Part shown: in pieces, positions 17,017-25,664 of the stretch
How the letters are laid out: every line of letters begins with the position of its first letter
How positions within the stretch are numbered: position 1 is the first letter of the stretch
Source of the DNA: Treponema sp. J25
GTDB lineage: Bacteria; Spirochaetota; Spirochaetia; Treponematales; Breznakiellaceae
DNA: 64,000 nucleotides
Direction: 5' to 3'
NCBI RefSeq assembly: GCF_004343725.1
Contig: NZ_PTQW01000018.1
Span: forward strand, 25,965 to 89,964
Notes under the pieces: generated by a model
Databases searched by the model: none
Told to the model about the DNA's origin: nothing
What the model saw: only the letters and a program-made list of their open reading frames with translations
Made by a program: the position numbers and the translations under genes

Positions 17017-19059
17017 TCACTCCACCCCCCAGCCCACCGGGAAGAGGGGTTTTTCGTTCCCTTGAATAAGGGTATCCAGGGGAAGCTGCTCCACCGAACG
17101 GGGCCAGGCACAGGGAAGTCGGCCAGTACTGGGAACATGTCCAAGAAGGATATCTACCACACCGGCTCCCTCGGTACCGGGAAGCCAAGCCGCAAGGATG
17201 GCATCGCAGGATAGGGACTCCTCATCCAAAACAAGAGGACGACCACTTATAATCACCAGGATAACCTGCTTAAAGCGAGTCCGGGCTTCCCGGAGGGCTT
17301 CTTGCTCCCGGGGAGGAAGTTCGGGTCGTGCCGTATCACCCTTTCCTTCTGCATAGGGAAATTCGCCGGCCACCACGATACAAAGTTCACCCCTGTCCGA
17401 TGCAGTCTTTGCGCCACTTTGAGGGGCATTCTTCGCTCCTGATCCTGAACCGGCGCCACTTCCCGGGGTTTCCTCAAAGTCAGCCCGCGGGTCATAGATG
17501 ATTTCTACCCCAGGAAGAGCTTCTCGCAGGGCTCCTAGGATGGTAGTGCCGGCGGTGATGTTTCCGGGTTTACCCTGCCAGTCGATGGTCCAGCCGCCAC
17601 ATTGGATACCGATATCGTCGGCGGCCCAGCCGGCCACGAAAAGGCGGCGGGGACCGGTACCGGCTCCTGCTACCCCTCCCTTCTCTGCCCCGCCGGCCTT
17701 TTCGGCCCTGGCCCCGGTGGTCCCCGAGCCAGACCCACCTAACGGCAGAATCCCATTGTTTTTAAGGATCACCACACTTTTTGCCACCGCCTCCCGGGCC
17801 AGGGCCCGGTGGTCCGCAGAGCGGACCACCGAAGCCGGCTGGGCCGCAAGCACGGCCTCAAGGGGCGCATCAAACAAACCCATCTCAAACTTTACCCGCA
17901 AAATCCGGCGAACCGCATCATCAATCCGGCTGAGGGGAACCTTCCTCTTTTGTACTAATTGCTCCAGGGTGTCGATAAAACGGGGAGCATCGTAGGGGAC
18001 CATCACCATATCGATCCCCGCATTTATTCCCTGTTCCACCGCCCGGGAATAATCCGGATCAATCTGATCAATACCGCCCCAATCGGACACCACAAAACCC
18101 GTAAATCCCCAGCTCTTTTTAAGGACATCGGTAATCAATTCCCGATGGGCGTGCATCTTGATGCCATTCAAACTGGAAAAGGATACCATGATGGTCCGTA
18201 CCCCCGCTTCAACCGCCGCCTTATAGGGGGGAAACAGCACTTCCTCAAGATACGTCCTATCCGCCACCGTATCTCCCTGATCAATCTTATAGGTATCGGT
18301 TTTTGAAGTTCCCCAGCGGGTGCCGCCATCACCAATGAAGTGCTTTGCCGTTGTTACCGGCCGCACCGGCAGTAAGGCCGCCGCATCTTTAAAGCCTTCG
18401 ATGTAAGCCCTTCCGAGGCGGGCTACCAGGGCGCTCGATTCTCCATAGGATTCATAAAAACGGCCCCAGCGGGGGTCCCGGCCAACCGCAATACAGGGGG
18501 CAAAATTCCAATACACGCCGGTGGCAGCCATTTCCAGGGCGGTGGCCTTTCCGATACGGCGCACCAGGTCCGCATCTCCCGTAGCACCCAGCCCGATGTT
18601 ATGGGGAAAAATCGTAGCGTTTTGTAGGTTATTGTGCCCATGAACCGCATCGACTCCGTAGATGATCGGGATCTGGAGGCGGGTTGCGAGGGCCTCTTCC
18701 TGATACCGGCGGATCATGTCCTGCCAGCCCTGCACCGTGTTAGGTCGAGGGGCTCCGCCTCCACCACTTAACACACTACCCAGAAAATAACGACTGATAT
18801 CCCCGGGCCGCAGGCTTCCCCGTTCAATCTGGGTCATCTGACCAATTTTTTCCTGGAGGGTCATGCGAGAAAGGAGATCCTCCACCCGTTTTTCAACAGG
18901 AAGTCCCGCATCCTTATAGGGAGCGTTCTGAGGAACCTTACCTTCCGCTGCGTTTTGAGTACGACACCCTATGACTCCTCCTGCGAGCAAAGAAAAGAAC
19001 AAAGCCCCACCAACAAATCTCAGGATGTTTTTACCAAGAGAGGGTCGGTTTTCTTTCAT
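17017..19059 (-). CDS. GH3 beta-glycosidase lipoprotein (beta-glucosidase/xylosidase type)
   Basis: This 680-residue GH3 enzyme has a lipoprotein signal ending GGVIGC (Cys32). The TIM-barrel domain contains PIIYGVDAVHGHNN and TTAKHFIGDGGTRWG, with the nucleophile Asp326 in GFVVSDWGGI. The second domain begins near AVAKSVVILKNNGILPLGG. Two glycine/alanine/serine-rich inserts, about 25-30 residues each, interrupt the C-terminal domain and are not usual for GH3. Substrate (beta-glucoside, beta-xyloside or other) cannot be read from sequence. The start at 19059 was chosen for its AGGAGG site and the signal peptide. Transcription begins from a promoter overlapped by a perfect palindrome. Confidence 0.85.
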   Translation of the reverse strand: MKENRPSLGKNILRFVGGALFFSLLAGGVIGCRTQNAAEGKVPQNAPYKDAGLPVEKRVEDLLSRMTLQEKIGQMTQIERGSLRPGDISRYFLGSVLSGGGGAPRPNTVQGWQDMIRRYQEEALATRLQIPIIYGVDAVHGHNNLQNATIFPHNIGLGATGDADLVRRIGKATALEMAATGVYWNFAPCIAVGRDPRWGRFYESYGESSALVARLGRAYIEGFKDAAALLPVRPVTTAKHFIGDGGTRWGTSKTDTYKIDQGDTVADRTYLEEVLFPPYKAAVEAGVRTIMVSFSSLNGIKMHAHRELITDVLKKSWGFTGFVVSDWGGIDQIDPDYSRAVEQGINAGIDMVMVPYDAPRFIDTLEQLVQKRKVPLSRIDDAVRRILRVKFEMGLFDAPLEAVLAAQPASVVRSADHRALAREAVAKSVVILKNNGILPLGGSGSGTTGARAEKAGGAEKGGVAGAGTGPRRLFVAGWAADDIGIQCGGWTIDWQGKPGNITAGTTILGALREALPGVEIIYDPRADFEETPGSGAGSGSGAKNAPQSGAKTASDRGELCIVVAGEFPYAEGKGDTARPELPPREQEALREARTRFKQVILVIISGRPLVLDEESLSCDAILAAWLPGTEGAGVVDILLGHVPSTGRLPCAWPRSVEQLPLDTLIQGNEKPLFPVGWGVE

Positions 19060-19093
19060 AAGAAACCTCCTTTTCATCGCATAAAGCACCGTC

Positions 19094-19122
19094 AGTATAC
19101 TATCGAAATCGATTTCGCTCAA
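19094..19122 (-). promoter_or_regulatory. GH3 promoter overlapped by a LacI-type palindromic operator
   Basis: On the minus strand TTGAGC (19117-19122) and TATACT (19094-19099) are 17 bp apart. Nearly the whole spacer is the perfect 14-bp palindrome CGAAATCGATTTCG (19104-19117). A palindrome with a central CG is the usual shape of LacI/GalR-family sites, and its placement would block polymerase. No LacI-type regulator gene lies in the window. Confidence 0.75.
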
Positions 19123-19336
19123 CAAAAGAAGGGTCCCTCCAGAAAATCTTCCTCCTTTTCTGAAAAAAAAGCGGCCCTTATCATTTCATCTTACCTTTTA
19201 CAAACAAAAATGATAAAAAATAATTAGAAAAAAGGTCCCCAGAAAGGGGAAGTGTCTTCCTTGTTATAAAGCTGAAGCCTGGATGGAAGAAGGCAACCCA
19301 CGGAGCGTCACCGGGTTGCAAAAAAGGAGGTTAACC

Positions 19337-20341
19337 ATGAAACGAATCGCGTTAAGTGTCCTTGGTGCAGTATTGCTCTGTAATGCCGTAGGAGCGGGAG
19401 ATTTCTCCTTGAATCTTCTTGCGGCCTATTATCCACCGAACCTAGGGGGCTACCAATCAAGCGGATTTGCCCCCATTAACTACACCTATATAGAAGGGCA
19501 GGAGCCCCCATCGGCCCTGAGAAGCCTGGGTTCCACCTGGGGTGGGGCAGAAGCGAAGGCGGTTCTTTCGTATACCCATTCAACACCTTTTTTAGCAGGG
19601 CCGGGGCTAATGGCAAACAATGCCGTAACCGGGAAGGGTTCCCTTGAACTTTCACCGGTTTCCATAAATGGCGTGGGACAGTGCTCCCTATCGCCCATCG
19701 CCTTTCTGGTCTTTGATGCCGGCGCAGCCCTTGGCACCGGCTGGACTGCCGGCCCCTTCCAGGGACTTGGGCTGAATCCGGCCAGCAATGACCTTTCCCT
19801 TCAGCTCACCCCCTTTGGAGGCCTTGTCTGGCGAGTCTGGGGGGCGGGGACGTTCCAGTTTGATGTGGCAGCCCTCTTCCCGGGCGAATGGAATCACCTT
19901 GTTTTTGTGGTGACCGCTAAAGTGGAATATAAGGCGTATACTGGCGCCACCGATCATCAGGCATGGCTCTACGAAGCCGATGGGGGAGAAAATTTTAACG
20001 GTACCAAATTCTACGGCACCTATATTGTCGGCTACCAGATGCCGCTCCTGGTGAACTTTATAGGTTTTATGGCTGAAAGCGAAGAATGGATCGACGAAGT
20101 GCGAAATTACAGTACCATGGCATCAGGCGGATGGGGATCAGACTTTCGATTCTGGCAGCTTAGTTCCTTGATCAATCTTAAGCTTGGAGAAAAGGATAGT
20201 CTTCTTCTCCTCTTTCAATTTAAACGAGATCGGGACTATACGGACGCCACCACCAGGAATCGCTCCTTTGAAACCCGGGTATTCGAAGCTCCCTACTGGT
20301 ATTTTAACCGCATTGCCCTTTCGTATACCCACACTTTCTAG
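19337..20341 (+). CDS. Outer-membrane beta-barrel protein, unknown role
   Basis: This 334-residue protein has a signal peptide (MKRIALSVLGAVLLCNAVGA/GD) and a strand-rich body with many aromatic residues. Examples are FSLNLLAAYYPPNLGGY, DSLLLLFQFKRDRDY and a final YFNRIALSYTHTF strand ending in phenylalanine, as barrel proteins do. I cannot assign it to a named family. The ATG at 19337 follows AAAAGGAGG; a longer in-frame start at 19283 lacks a ribosome site and would spoil the signal peptide. It is divergent from the GH3 gene. An inverted repeat (GCAACCC / GGGTTGC, 19293-19319) lies in its leader just before the ribosome site. It may be a further sugar porin, but nothing in the sequence proves that. 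Confidence 0.65.
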   Translation: MKRIALSVLGAVLLCNAVGAGDFSLNLLAAYYPPNLGGYQSSGFAPINYTYIEGQEPPSALRSLGSTWGGAEAKAVLSYTHSTPFLAGPGLMANNAVTGKGSLELSPVSINGVGQCSLSPIAFLVFDAGAALGTGWTAGPFQGLGLNPASNDLSLQLTPFGGLVWRVWGAGTFQFDVAALFPGEWNHLVFVVTAKVEYKAYTGATDHQAWLYEADGGENFNGTKFYGTYIVGYQMPLLVNFIGFMAESEEWIDEVRNYSTMASGGWGSDFRFWQLSSLINLKLGEKDSLLLLFQFKRDRDYTDATTRNRSFETRVFEAPYWYFNRIALSYTHTF

Positions 20342-20466
20342 ACTGCTAAAAAACGGCCCAAAAGGAAAGATGGGGAGACATTGCTCCCGGCAAGGGGAAA
20401 CGGGGGGCATCCCCGGCGCCACCAGGGAGAGGACCTAATAAGGCCCGGAGAGCATGCATCAGACCA

Positions 20467-21119
20467 TTAAAGTTTCGTACCGCGGGAGCTACCGGCAAAT
20501 ATCGGAAGTTCCAGCAAGCGGGCCCGGTTATATCGCTGAATGAGAATAAAGGGAACATTGGCCAGGAACGCATAGGCAAACATGATAAGGTTTGCCGGCC
20601 AGGGGTTCCAGAAAAGGCAAAGGGGATAGAACAGAAAGGGCAAGAGGTGAGACAGTTCGGCCCGGCAGGTTTCTAAAACAAAACGGGCAAAGTAGTCCCG
20701 ATCATGCTGGGCCAGGTGGGATTTATCAAAGGGATGAAAAGGGAAGAGGGCCCCCGCCTCTGGCAAGCGATCCTTCCATGTATGAATTCGGAATAACCGA
20801 CGATACAGCGAACCACGGCGTTCCCATCGGTGGAACCGTCATCCACAACGATGATTTCCCGGGGCCGCAGCGTCTGTTTCTTTAGGGACTGCAAAAGGCC
20901 AGGAAGCCGCCGTTCTTCGTTACGGGCGGGGATAATCACCGAAAAAAGTGGCACCGAAAGAGAAGGAATTGGCCTGGCATCCTCACCGGTATCACCGGGC
21001 TTAGAATCAGGGGGATCCAAAGAAAGCAGGGAGAGGGGGGCCGTATAAAAACGGCGCAGTCGCAGAAGCCCAAGGGATGCAAGACATATAAAGATACAGA
21101 ACTGTATCAGGTCCCCCAT
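20467..21119 (-). pseudogene. Remnant fusion of a GT2 glycosyltransferase with a CrtO-like acyltransferase
   Basis: From 21119 the frame encodes a membrane-anchored GT2 start: MGDLIQFCIF helix, then FSVIIPARNEERRLPGLLQ and IIVVDDGSTDG. It then breaks. In a second frame, beginning right after a stop that overlaps the DDG codons, the sequence reads RFHRWERRGSLYRRLFRIHT, then WKDRLPEAGALFP and FVLETCRAELSHLL, and finally two hydrophobic helices. This is the C-terminal part of glycosyl-4,4'-diaponeurosporenoate acyltransferases. The rest of the glycosyltransferase and the N-terminus of the acyltransferase are missing, as expected after one deletion joining two adjacent carotenoid-modification genes out of frame. 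It follows the HD-domain gene by 8 bp. Neither half should be functional. Confidence 0.7.
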
Positions 21120-21127
21120 GATACCTA

Positions 21128-21847
21128 CTATACTGACTTGGGGACACAAAGAAAAGGGCGCGATCCCTTTTTATTTACCCCCCCCGATTCAGAGCCGTTA
21201 GAGGCCTTGGTTTCAGCAAGCCTCAGAAAAACGCGCAGGTCCCGCTGGGTAACGATCCTGCGGGCGCTTTCGATAAATTCATCCATGTGAGCAAACCCCT
21301 CGGATTTAAGGAGTGCCGCCTGAATCCCCATCTCTAGCCGGTCTAGTTGACGAATAAAACGAGCCTCGGGGCTGGTACCGGCTTCAAATTCTTCCCAGAG
21401 AGCAAGGAATCGCTCTGCCTGCGGCAAACCCGCCACGACCCTGACAAAGGCTTCCCGCTCCCGCCGGTATTTTTCTTCTTTAGAAATGCCATCGGCGGGG
21501 GTAATATCCCCCGCATACACTTCTCCCAGTTCATGAATCAGGGCCATTTCCACACAGCGATGGGCATCGAGGCCGGCAAAATCCTCGGTTTTACCGAGGT
21601 GGTCCGCCAGAAGTAACGCCAGCAGGGCCGTACCGAAGCTATGGTCCGCCACCGATTCGGCCCGGAGTTCCGGCACCCCGCGCTTAAGCCAGCCCTGCCG
21701 ATACAGGCCCTTCAGGTCCATCATCCGAACAAAGGCCCGCAGAACCGTTTCGGCCACAGGAAGATCAGCTGGTGACATCCGATCTTCCTGGATCGGTTGT
21801 TTTGATTTAAATAGCCGTCCTTCACTATCCTTAAACTTGCGTTTCAT
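21128..21847 (-). CDS. HD-domain hydrolase, YfbR/HDDC2-like
   Basis: This is a protein of about 239 residues with an HD-type phosphohydrolase core: RAESVADHSFGTALLALLLA (His69), MALIHELGEVYAGDITP (His105-Glu106) and RQLDRLEMGIQAALL. Family members are mostly 5'-deoxynucleotidases. The doublet after which the family is named is His-Glu here rather than His-Asp. The C-terminus (about 30 residues) is basic and of low complexity. The start overlaps the end of the MFS gene by 17 bp; an alternative ATG at 21778 has AGGAAG before it and would remove the poorly conserved first 23 residues. It is co-transcribed with the MFS gene upstream. Confidence 0.75.
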   Translation of the reverse strand: MKRKFKDSEGRLFKSKQPIQEDRMSPADLPVAETVLRAFVRMMDLKGLYRQGWLKRGVPELRAESVADHSFGTALLALLLADHLGKTEDFAGLDAHRCVEMALIHELGEVYAGDITPADGISKEEKYRREREAFVRVVAGLPQAERFLALWEEFEAGTSPEARFIRQLDRLEMGIQAALLKSEGFAHMDEFIESARRIVTQRDLRVFLRLAETKASNGSESGGVNKKGSRPFLCVPKSV

Positions 21848-23084
21848 ACGACAAAATCCTTCGATCCCAGCGATCCACCGCGATGGCAAGTACTGCCCAA
21901 AGAAGGCATATCCCAGCGGTAGCTAGCCATAAAGACCTATAACTTCTTTCCGCAATGATCCATCCGCCTATCAACGGTCCAATGACCCATCCCCCCGAAT
22001 AACATACTCCTACAAAAGATTGAAACGAAGCCCGCCAGTTGGCCGGAGAATGTCGGGCAAGAAAAACCCCTGTATTCGTGGCTGCGATAATTTCACCTAT
22101 CGTCCATATCACGGTAGATAAGGCAAATCCCCAGAACGAAAGTGGGAAGGATAACATCCCAAAACCAACCACATAAAAAAGACCTGAAAGAAATAGGCAT
22201 CGCATTGGAGTCCAGAAACGTAAAAGACGCGCAATCGGGATAGAAAATAAAATAACCATTATCGCATTAAGAGACATAAGGTATCCCATAGTTCGTGGTC
22301 CCTCATTCCCCATGAGACGAGATACCGTCATAGGCAAGCCAAACCCCGTTTGCGAATAGGTAAGATTAGAAAGAAAGGCAATCCCTGAAAAAGCCATAAG
22401 TATAGGCCTAGACACAAAGGCCAGAAAAGCTCTCCGATCATCGTGATGTTCCAATGATGAGGCCACATGACATTCCTGTGGTATTTGAACTCCAGTAGCA
22501 ATGAGCAATACTGAAAACACGGTAGTAAGAGCATCGCCCCTAAAAAGCCAGGGAAGAGAACGCTCAAAAAGTACCGCCGCCACAAGAGGTCCCAGGGCAA
22601 CACCCACATTAATAGACCAGTATTGGAGACCAAAGACCTCTTTGCGTTTATCCGTAGGAGCTAGATCAGTAAGAACAGCACTAATAAGCGGTCGGGCGCC
22701 ACCTCGAAAAAGGCTCCCTAATATAATAAGCGAGGGAACCCATGAGGCATGAACCATAAAACTCAAAACCAGATTGATGCCAGCATCCAGGCCCTGAAAC
22801 AGAATAAGACTCTCTTTTCTACCAAGTCGGTCAGCCACCCATCCCGAAAGTACTGAACCAATCACAGAAGCGGTAAACACAAGGGAAATGATAAAACCGG
22901 TACGAGCCGTGTTATAACCTAAAATACGGGATAAATAAAGCGCCAAAAAAGAACCCACAAAATCACCAAATCGGTTTATCATCGTAGCAAAAAACATAGA
23001 CCACAAAGAAGTTCCAAACCCCCGATAGGGGATAAGAAGTTTTTTGATAATTTGTAACGATTTATCTGTATAAGCTTTGTACAT
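21831..23084 (-). CDS. Major facilitator superfamily transporter
   Basis: This 417-residue inner-membrane protein has about 12 hydrophobic segments and the MFS motif A between helices 2 and 3 (GWVADRLGRKESL). Sequence features resemble drug/metabolite exporters (FRGGARPLISAVLTDLAP, WSINVGVALGPLVAAVLF), but the substrate is unknown. No Shine-Dalgarno sequence precedes the ATG. Instead a good -10 box ends 9 bp upstream, so the mRNA may be leaderless. The gene overlaps the HD-domain gene that follows. Confidence 0.85.
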   Translation of the reverse strand: MYKAYTDKSLQIIKKLLIPYRGFGTSLWSMFFATMINRFGDFVGSFLALYLSRILGYNTARTGFIISLVFTASVIGSVLSGWVADRLGRKESLILFQGLDAGINLVLSFMVHASWVPSLIILGSLFRGGARPLISAVLTDLAPTDKRKEVFGLQYWSINVGVALGPLVAAVLFERSLPWLFRGDALTTVFSVLLIATGVQIPQECHVASSLEHHDDRRAFLAFVSRPILMAFSGIAFLSNLTYSQTGFGLPMTVSRLMGNEGPRTMGYLMSLNAIMVILFSIPIARLLRFWTPMRCLFLSGLFYVVGFGMLSFPLSFWGFALSTVIWTIGEIIAATNTGVFLARHSPANWRASFQSFVGVCYSGGWVIGPLIGGWIIAERSYRSLWLATAGICLLWAVLAIAVDRWDRRILSYETQV

Positions 23085-23093
23085 AATAAAAAG

Positions 23094-23121
23094 ACTATAC
23101 CCTAAAAAAGAGGACTAACAA
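23094..23121 (-). promoter_or_regulatory. Promoter of the MFS-HD operon, probably giving a leaderless mRNA
   Basis: On the minus strand TTGTTA (23116-23121) and TATAGT (23094-23099) are 16 bp apart. Only 9 bp (CTTTTTATT) lie between the -10 box and the ATG, so transcription would start at or next to the start codon. Confidence 0.6.
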
Positions 23122-23212
23122 AATAGCCTACGCCTCTTTTCCCTAGATTCTGAGAAAAGAAAAGATTGTAATTTTTTGAAGAATACCTAAGGTCGCCAGG
23201 ACAATATCATTT

Positions 23213-24901
23213 CTACACTTCCAGCTTTCTTAGTTTCCGTTCCCCAAAGGGGATATAGAACGCCAGGAGGCCCCCAACAAGGAAAAGCGGCACGACCACC
23301 ATGGCCAGTGTTAGCTGTACCCATGTCTGAGCCCAGAAAATGGTAAGCACTGCGGCACCAATCAATACTAGAATCTCCATGAGAATCATGACCACCGCGT
23401 TCATGTTTTGCTTCATGGCCGCCACGGGACTTTCCCAATTGAGCCGGGGGGCTAGGGTATCGATATACAGGCCTATCACATTAAACAGCGCTGAAAACGT
23501 TAAGGAAGAAGCCAGCACAAACGCCCCCAGGGGAAGCTCAAGTTGAAATAAAAAAAGGCCAAGGAATACCGCTATCAGGGAACCTGCAAGACCAAAAAGA
23601 AGACCATGCAGCAACTTTGCCATAAGATACAGGGAGGAAGAAACCGGTAGGGTTTTCATATAGCTTATATGCTTGGCATCCCGAGAAAGGGCAGTGCAGG
23701 TAATGCTGGTGGCCGACCCAAGGAAGGCCCCCACCAGACTGCTCGCGAGAACCTGGTAAAGGGGAGTAAGGGATGTCCGGATGGCTTCCCGTAGTTCGTT
23801 CAACGAACCCTGATTTCCCAGAGAAACCACCAGGCTTATCCCAATTAAAAGGGGAATCAGGATAATGATGAAGGGGCCGTTCAAAAAATAGACCGGTTCC
23901 CGGTTCATGCTTCGCAGCTCCCGCAGAAGAAGGGCCACCAGTTTTCTCTGGGGGCCGGTCTTCGTCTTAAGAAAAGCCGCTGTTTGGGTTCGGCTCATTC
24001 GCTTGAGGTGCTGTTCGGAGAACAGACGGATTACCTTCGTATGGAGCGGCGCCAGGACAAAGAAAACTCCGTAGGCGGCGAGGGAAACTAGCCCCACAAT
24101 CCCCAGTAACGCCAGGGTATACCACGGATGGGCCGCTTTAAAAAGCGCCACCAGGATGAATTGGAGGGGCGGCAGTGCATCAAGAAGCCGTACAAAGGTC
24201 TCGTTGGGACCCTGGAGCAGGGCCATCAATTCTTCGGGAGTAGCGGATGAGTAAAGGAAACGGTTTATCGAAAAATTAAAGAAGAAAATTATCCCCATCA
24301 TGGCTAAACCGACAAGTACCAGTATCCGGTCCCGGTTACGGAAAAACTTGCTCGTTAAAAGAAGGGGAATACTGATGCAGTAGCCGAGGGCGCTCACCCA
24401 TATCGTTGTCATAAGGACCACGAGCAAGGCGTTTATAAAAAAGAGCCAGGGCATCTTCTCCGCAATCCCATACAGCACAAAACCACCACCCATGGCAAAA
24501 AGAGCAAAAGAAAAATGGGGGATCGCGAGGGATGCGGCCTTACCCACCAACAGGTGAACCGGTCGCACCGGCAGGGTCGCCAGATAGGTCTCCATCTCGT
24601 TCGTATACACCGTAGAAAAGCCAGAGATAAAACTTATGAAGGCGACCACAAGGCCACCATACAAAAGAGCATAGACGAGCACCAGCCGGGCAAGACCGAT
24701 AGGGGCCAGAATTTGATATAACGAAGAATACACCTCCCAGGACATATACCCAAAGGCACCAAATATATACCCAAAAAGGATGATGGTACCCCCCAGTTTC
24801 AACAGGCTTTTTGCAGATATCTTGCCGTGAGGATCTCGCAACGTCGGAAGCGCATAAAAGGTGGTAAAATAAAACCGGATGATGGAGCCTATGGCTTTCA
24901 T
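23213..24901 (-). CDS. ABC-2 type exporter permease
   Basis: This 562-residue membrane protein has two sets of about six hydrophobic helices, as in fused or long ABC-2 permeases, separated by a charged stretch near residues 295-320 (KVIRLFSEQHLKRMSRTQTA). An ETYLATLPVRPVHLLVGK segment after helix 3 resembles the coupling region of ABC-2 exporters, and a similar SYMKTLPVSSSLYLMAK recurs in the second half, so the protein seems internally duplicated. Its start overlaps the stop of the ATPase gene by 4 bp. Together the two should form a transporter of unknown substrate. Confidence 0.8.
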   Translation of the reverse strand: MKAIGSIIRFYFTTFYALPTLRDPHGKISAKSLLKLGGTIILFGYIFGAFGYMSWEVYSSLYQILAPIGLARLVLVYALLYGGLVVAFISFISGFSTVYTNEMETYLATLPVRPVHLLVGKAASLAIPHFSFALFAMGGGFVLYGIAEKMPWLFFINALLVVLMTTIWVSALGYCISIPLLLTSKFFRNRDRILVLVGLAMMGIIFFFNFSINRFLYSSATPEELMALLQGPNETFVRLLDALPPLQFILVALFKAAHPWYTLALLGIVGLVSLAAYGVFFVLAPLHTKVIRLFSEQHLKRMSRTQTAAFLKTKTGPQRKLVALLLRELRSMNREPVYFLNGPFIIILIPLLIGISLVVSLGNQGSLNELREAIRTSLTPLYQVLASSLVGAFLGSATSITCTALSRDAKHISYMKTLPVSSSLYLMAKLLHGLLFGLAGSLIAVFLGLFLFQLELPLGAFVLASSLTFSALFNVIGLYIDTLAPRLNWESPVAAMKQNMNAVVMILMEILVLIGAAVLTIFWAQTWVQLTLAMVVVPLFLVGGLLAFYIPFGERKLRKLEV

Positions 24902-25650
24902 ACTCTGGAGCCTCCGCTTTCATCGCCACTTTCCACTAGTTCCAGGAACAGGGACTCCAGGGAACCATCCTTTCCCCGAAGATCCTTAAGCTCATCCAGG
25001 GTACCGGTAAATACAATCGTCCCTTTATTGATGATGGCAAGGCGGTCACAGAGTTTTTCGGCCACTTCCATCACATGGGTTGAGAAAAAGACACATTTTC
25101 CTGCCCGGGCCCGCTCCCGCATAAGTTCCTTCAGGTTAAAGGCTGCCTGGGGATCAAGTCCAACCAGGGGTTCATCGAGGATCCAGTTGGACGGATCCGA
25201 AAGGAGGCTGGCGCATACCATGAGTTTTTGCTTCATTCCCCGGGAGTAGCTGCCGATCTGACCGGCAAGCACATCGGCTATTTCGAAACGTCTGGTATAG
25301 ACTTCGATCCGTTCCCGCCGGGTTTCCCGGTCTATTTTGTACAGGTCCGCAATAAAATTAAGGAATTCGATACCCTTCAGCCGGCTAAAGAGTTCCGGGT
25401 TATCCGGTACATAGCCGATGCGGGCCTTTGCTTCCAGGGCCCGGGAGGGAAGTTCCAGCCCATCCACGGAAATAAGCCCCTCATCAGCCTCAAGGGCTCC
25501 GGTAATCAACTTGATAGTGGTGGTCTTTCCGGCTCCGTTGGGGCCAAGAAATCCGAAAATACACCCATCAGGGATGGTTAGATCGATAGAATCCAGGGCC
25601 TTTGTTTTATTCTTGCTGTAGGTTTTGCTTACGTCTTGTAGGGTAATCAT
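24898..25650 (-). CDS. ABC transporter ATP-binding protein
   Basis: This 250-residue ABC ATPase is complete. Walker A is GPNGAGKTTTIK, the Q-loop lies in YVPDNPELF, the signature is YSRGMKQKL, Walker B is NWILDEPLVGLDP and the switch His is in FFSTHVMEVAEKL. It energises the ABC-2 permease encoded immediately downstream with a 4-bp overlap. GGGAGG precedes the ATG. It follows the OmpA-type gene by 14 bp, so the three genes probably form one operon. Confidence 0.92.
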   Translation of the reverse strand: MITLQDVSKTYSKNKTKALDSIDLTIPDGCIFGFLGPNGAGKTTTIKLITGALEADEGLISVDGLELPSRALEAKARIGYVPDNPELFSRLKGIEFLNFIADLYKIDRETRRERIEVYTRRFEIADVLAGQIGSYSRGMKQKLMVCASLLSDPSNWILDEPLVGLDPQAAFNLKELMRERARAGKCVFFSTHVMEVAEKLCDRLAIINKGTIVFTGTLDELKDLRGKDGSLESLFLELVESGDESGGSRV

Positions 25651-25664
25651 CCCATCCTCCCTTC

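Noticed and set aside
19240..19336. Cyclic-di-GMP riboswitch in the barrel-protein leader
   Set aside because: Key conserved loop and receptor sequences are missing; only a simple inverted repeat remains.
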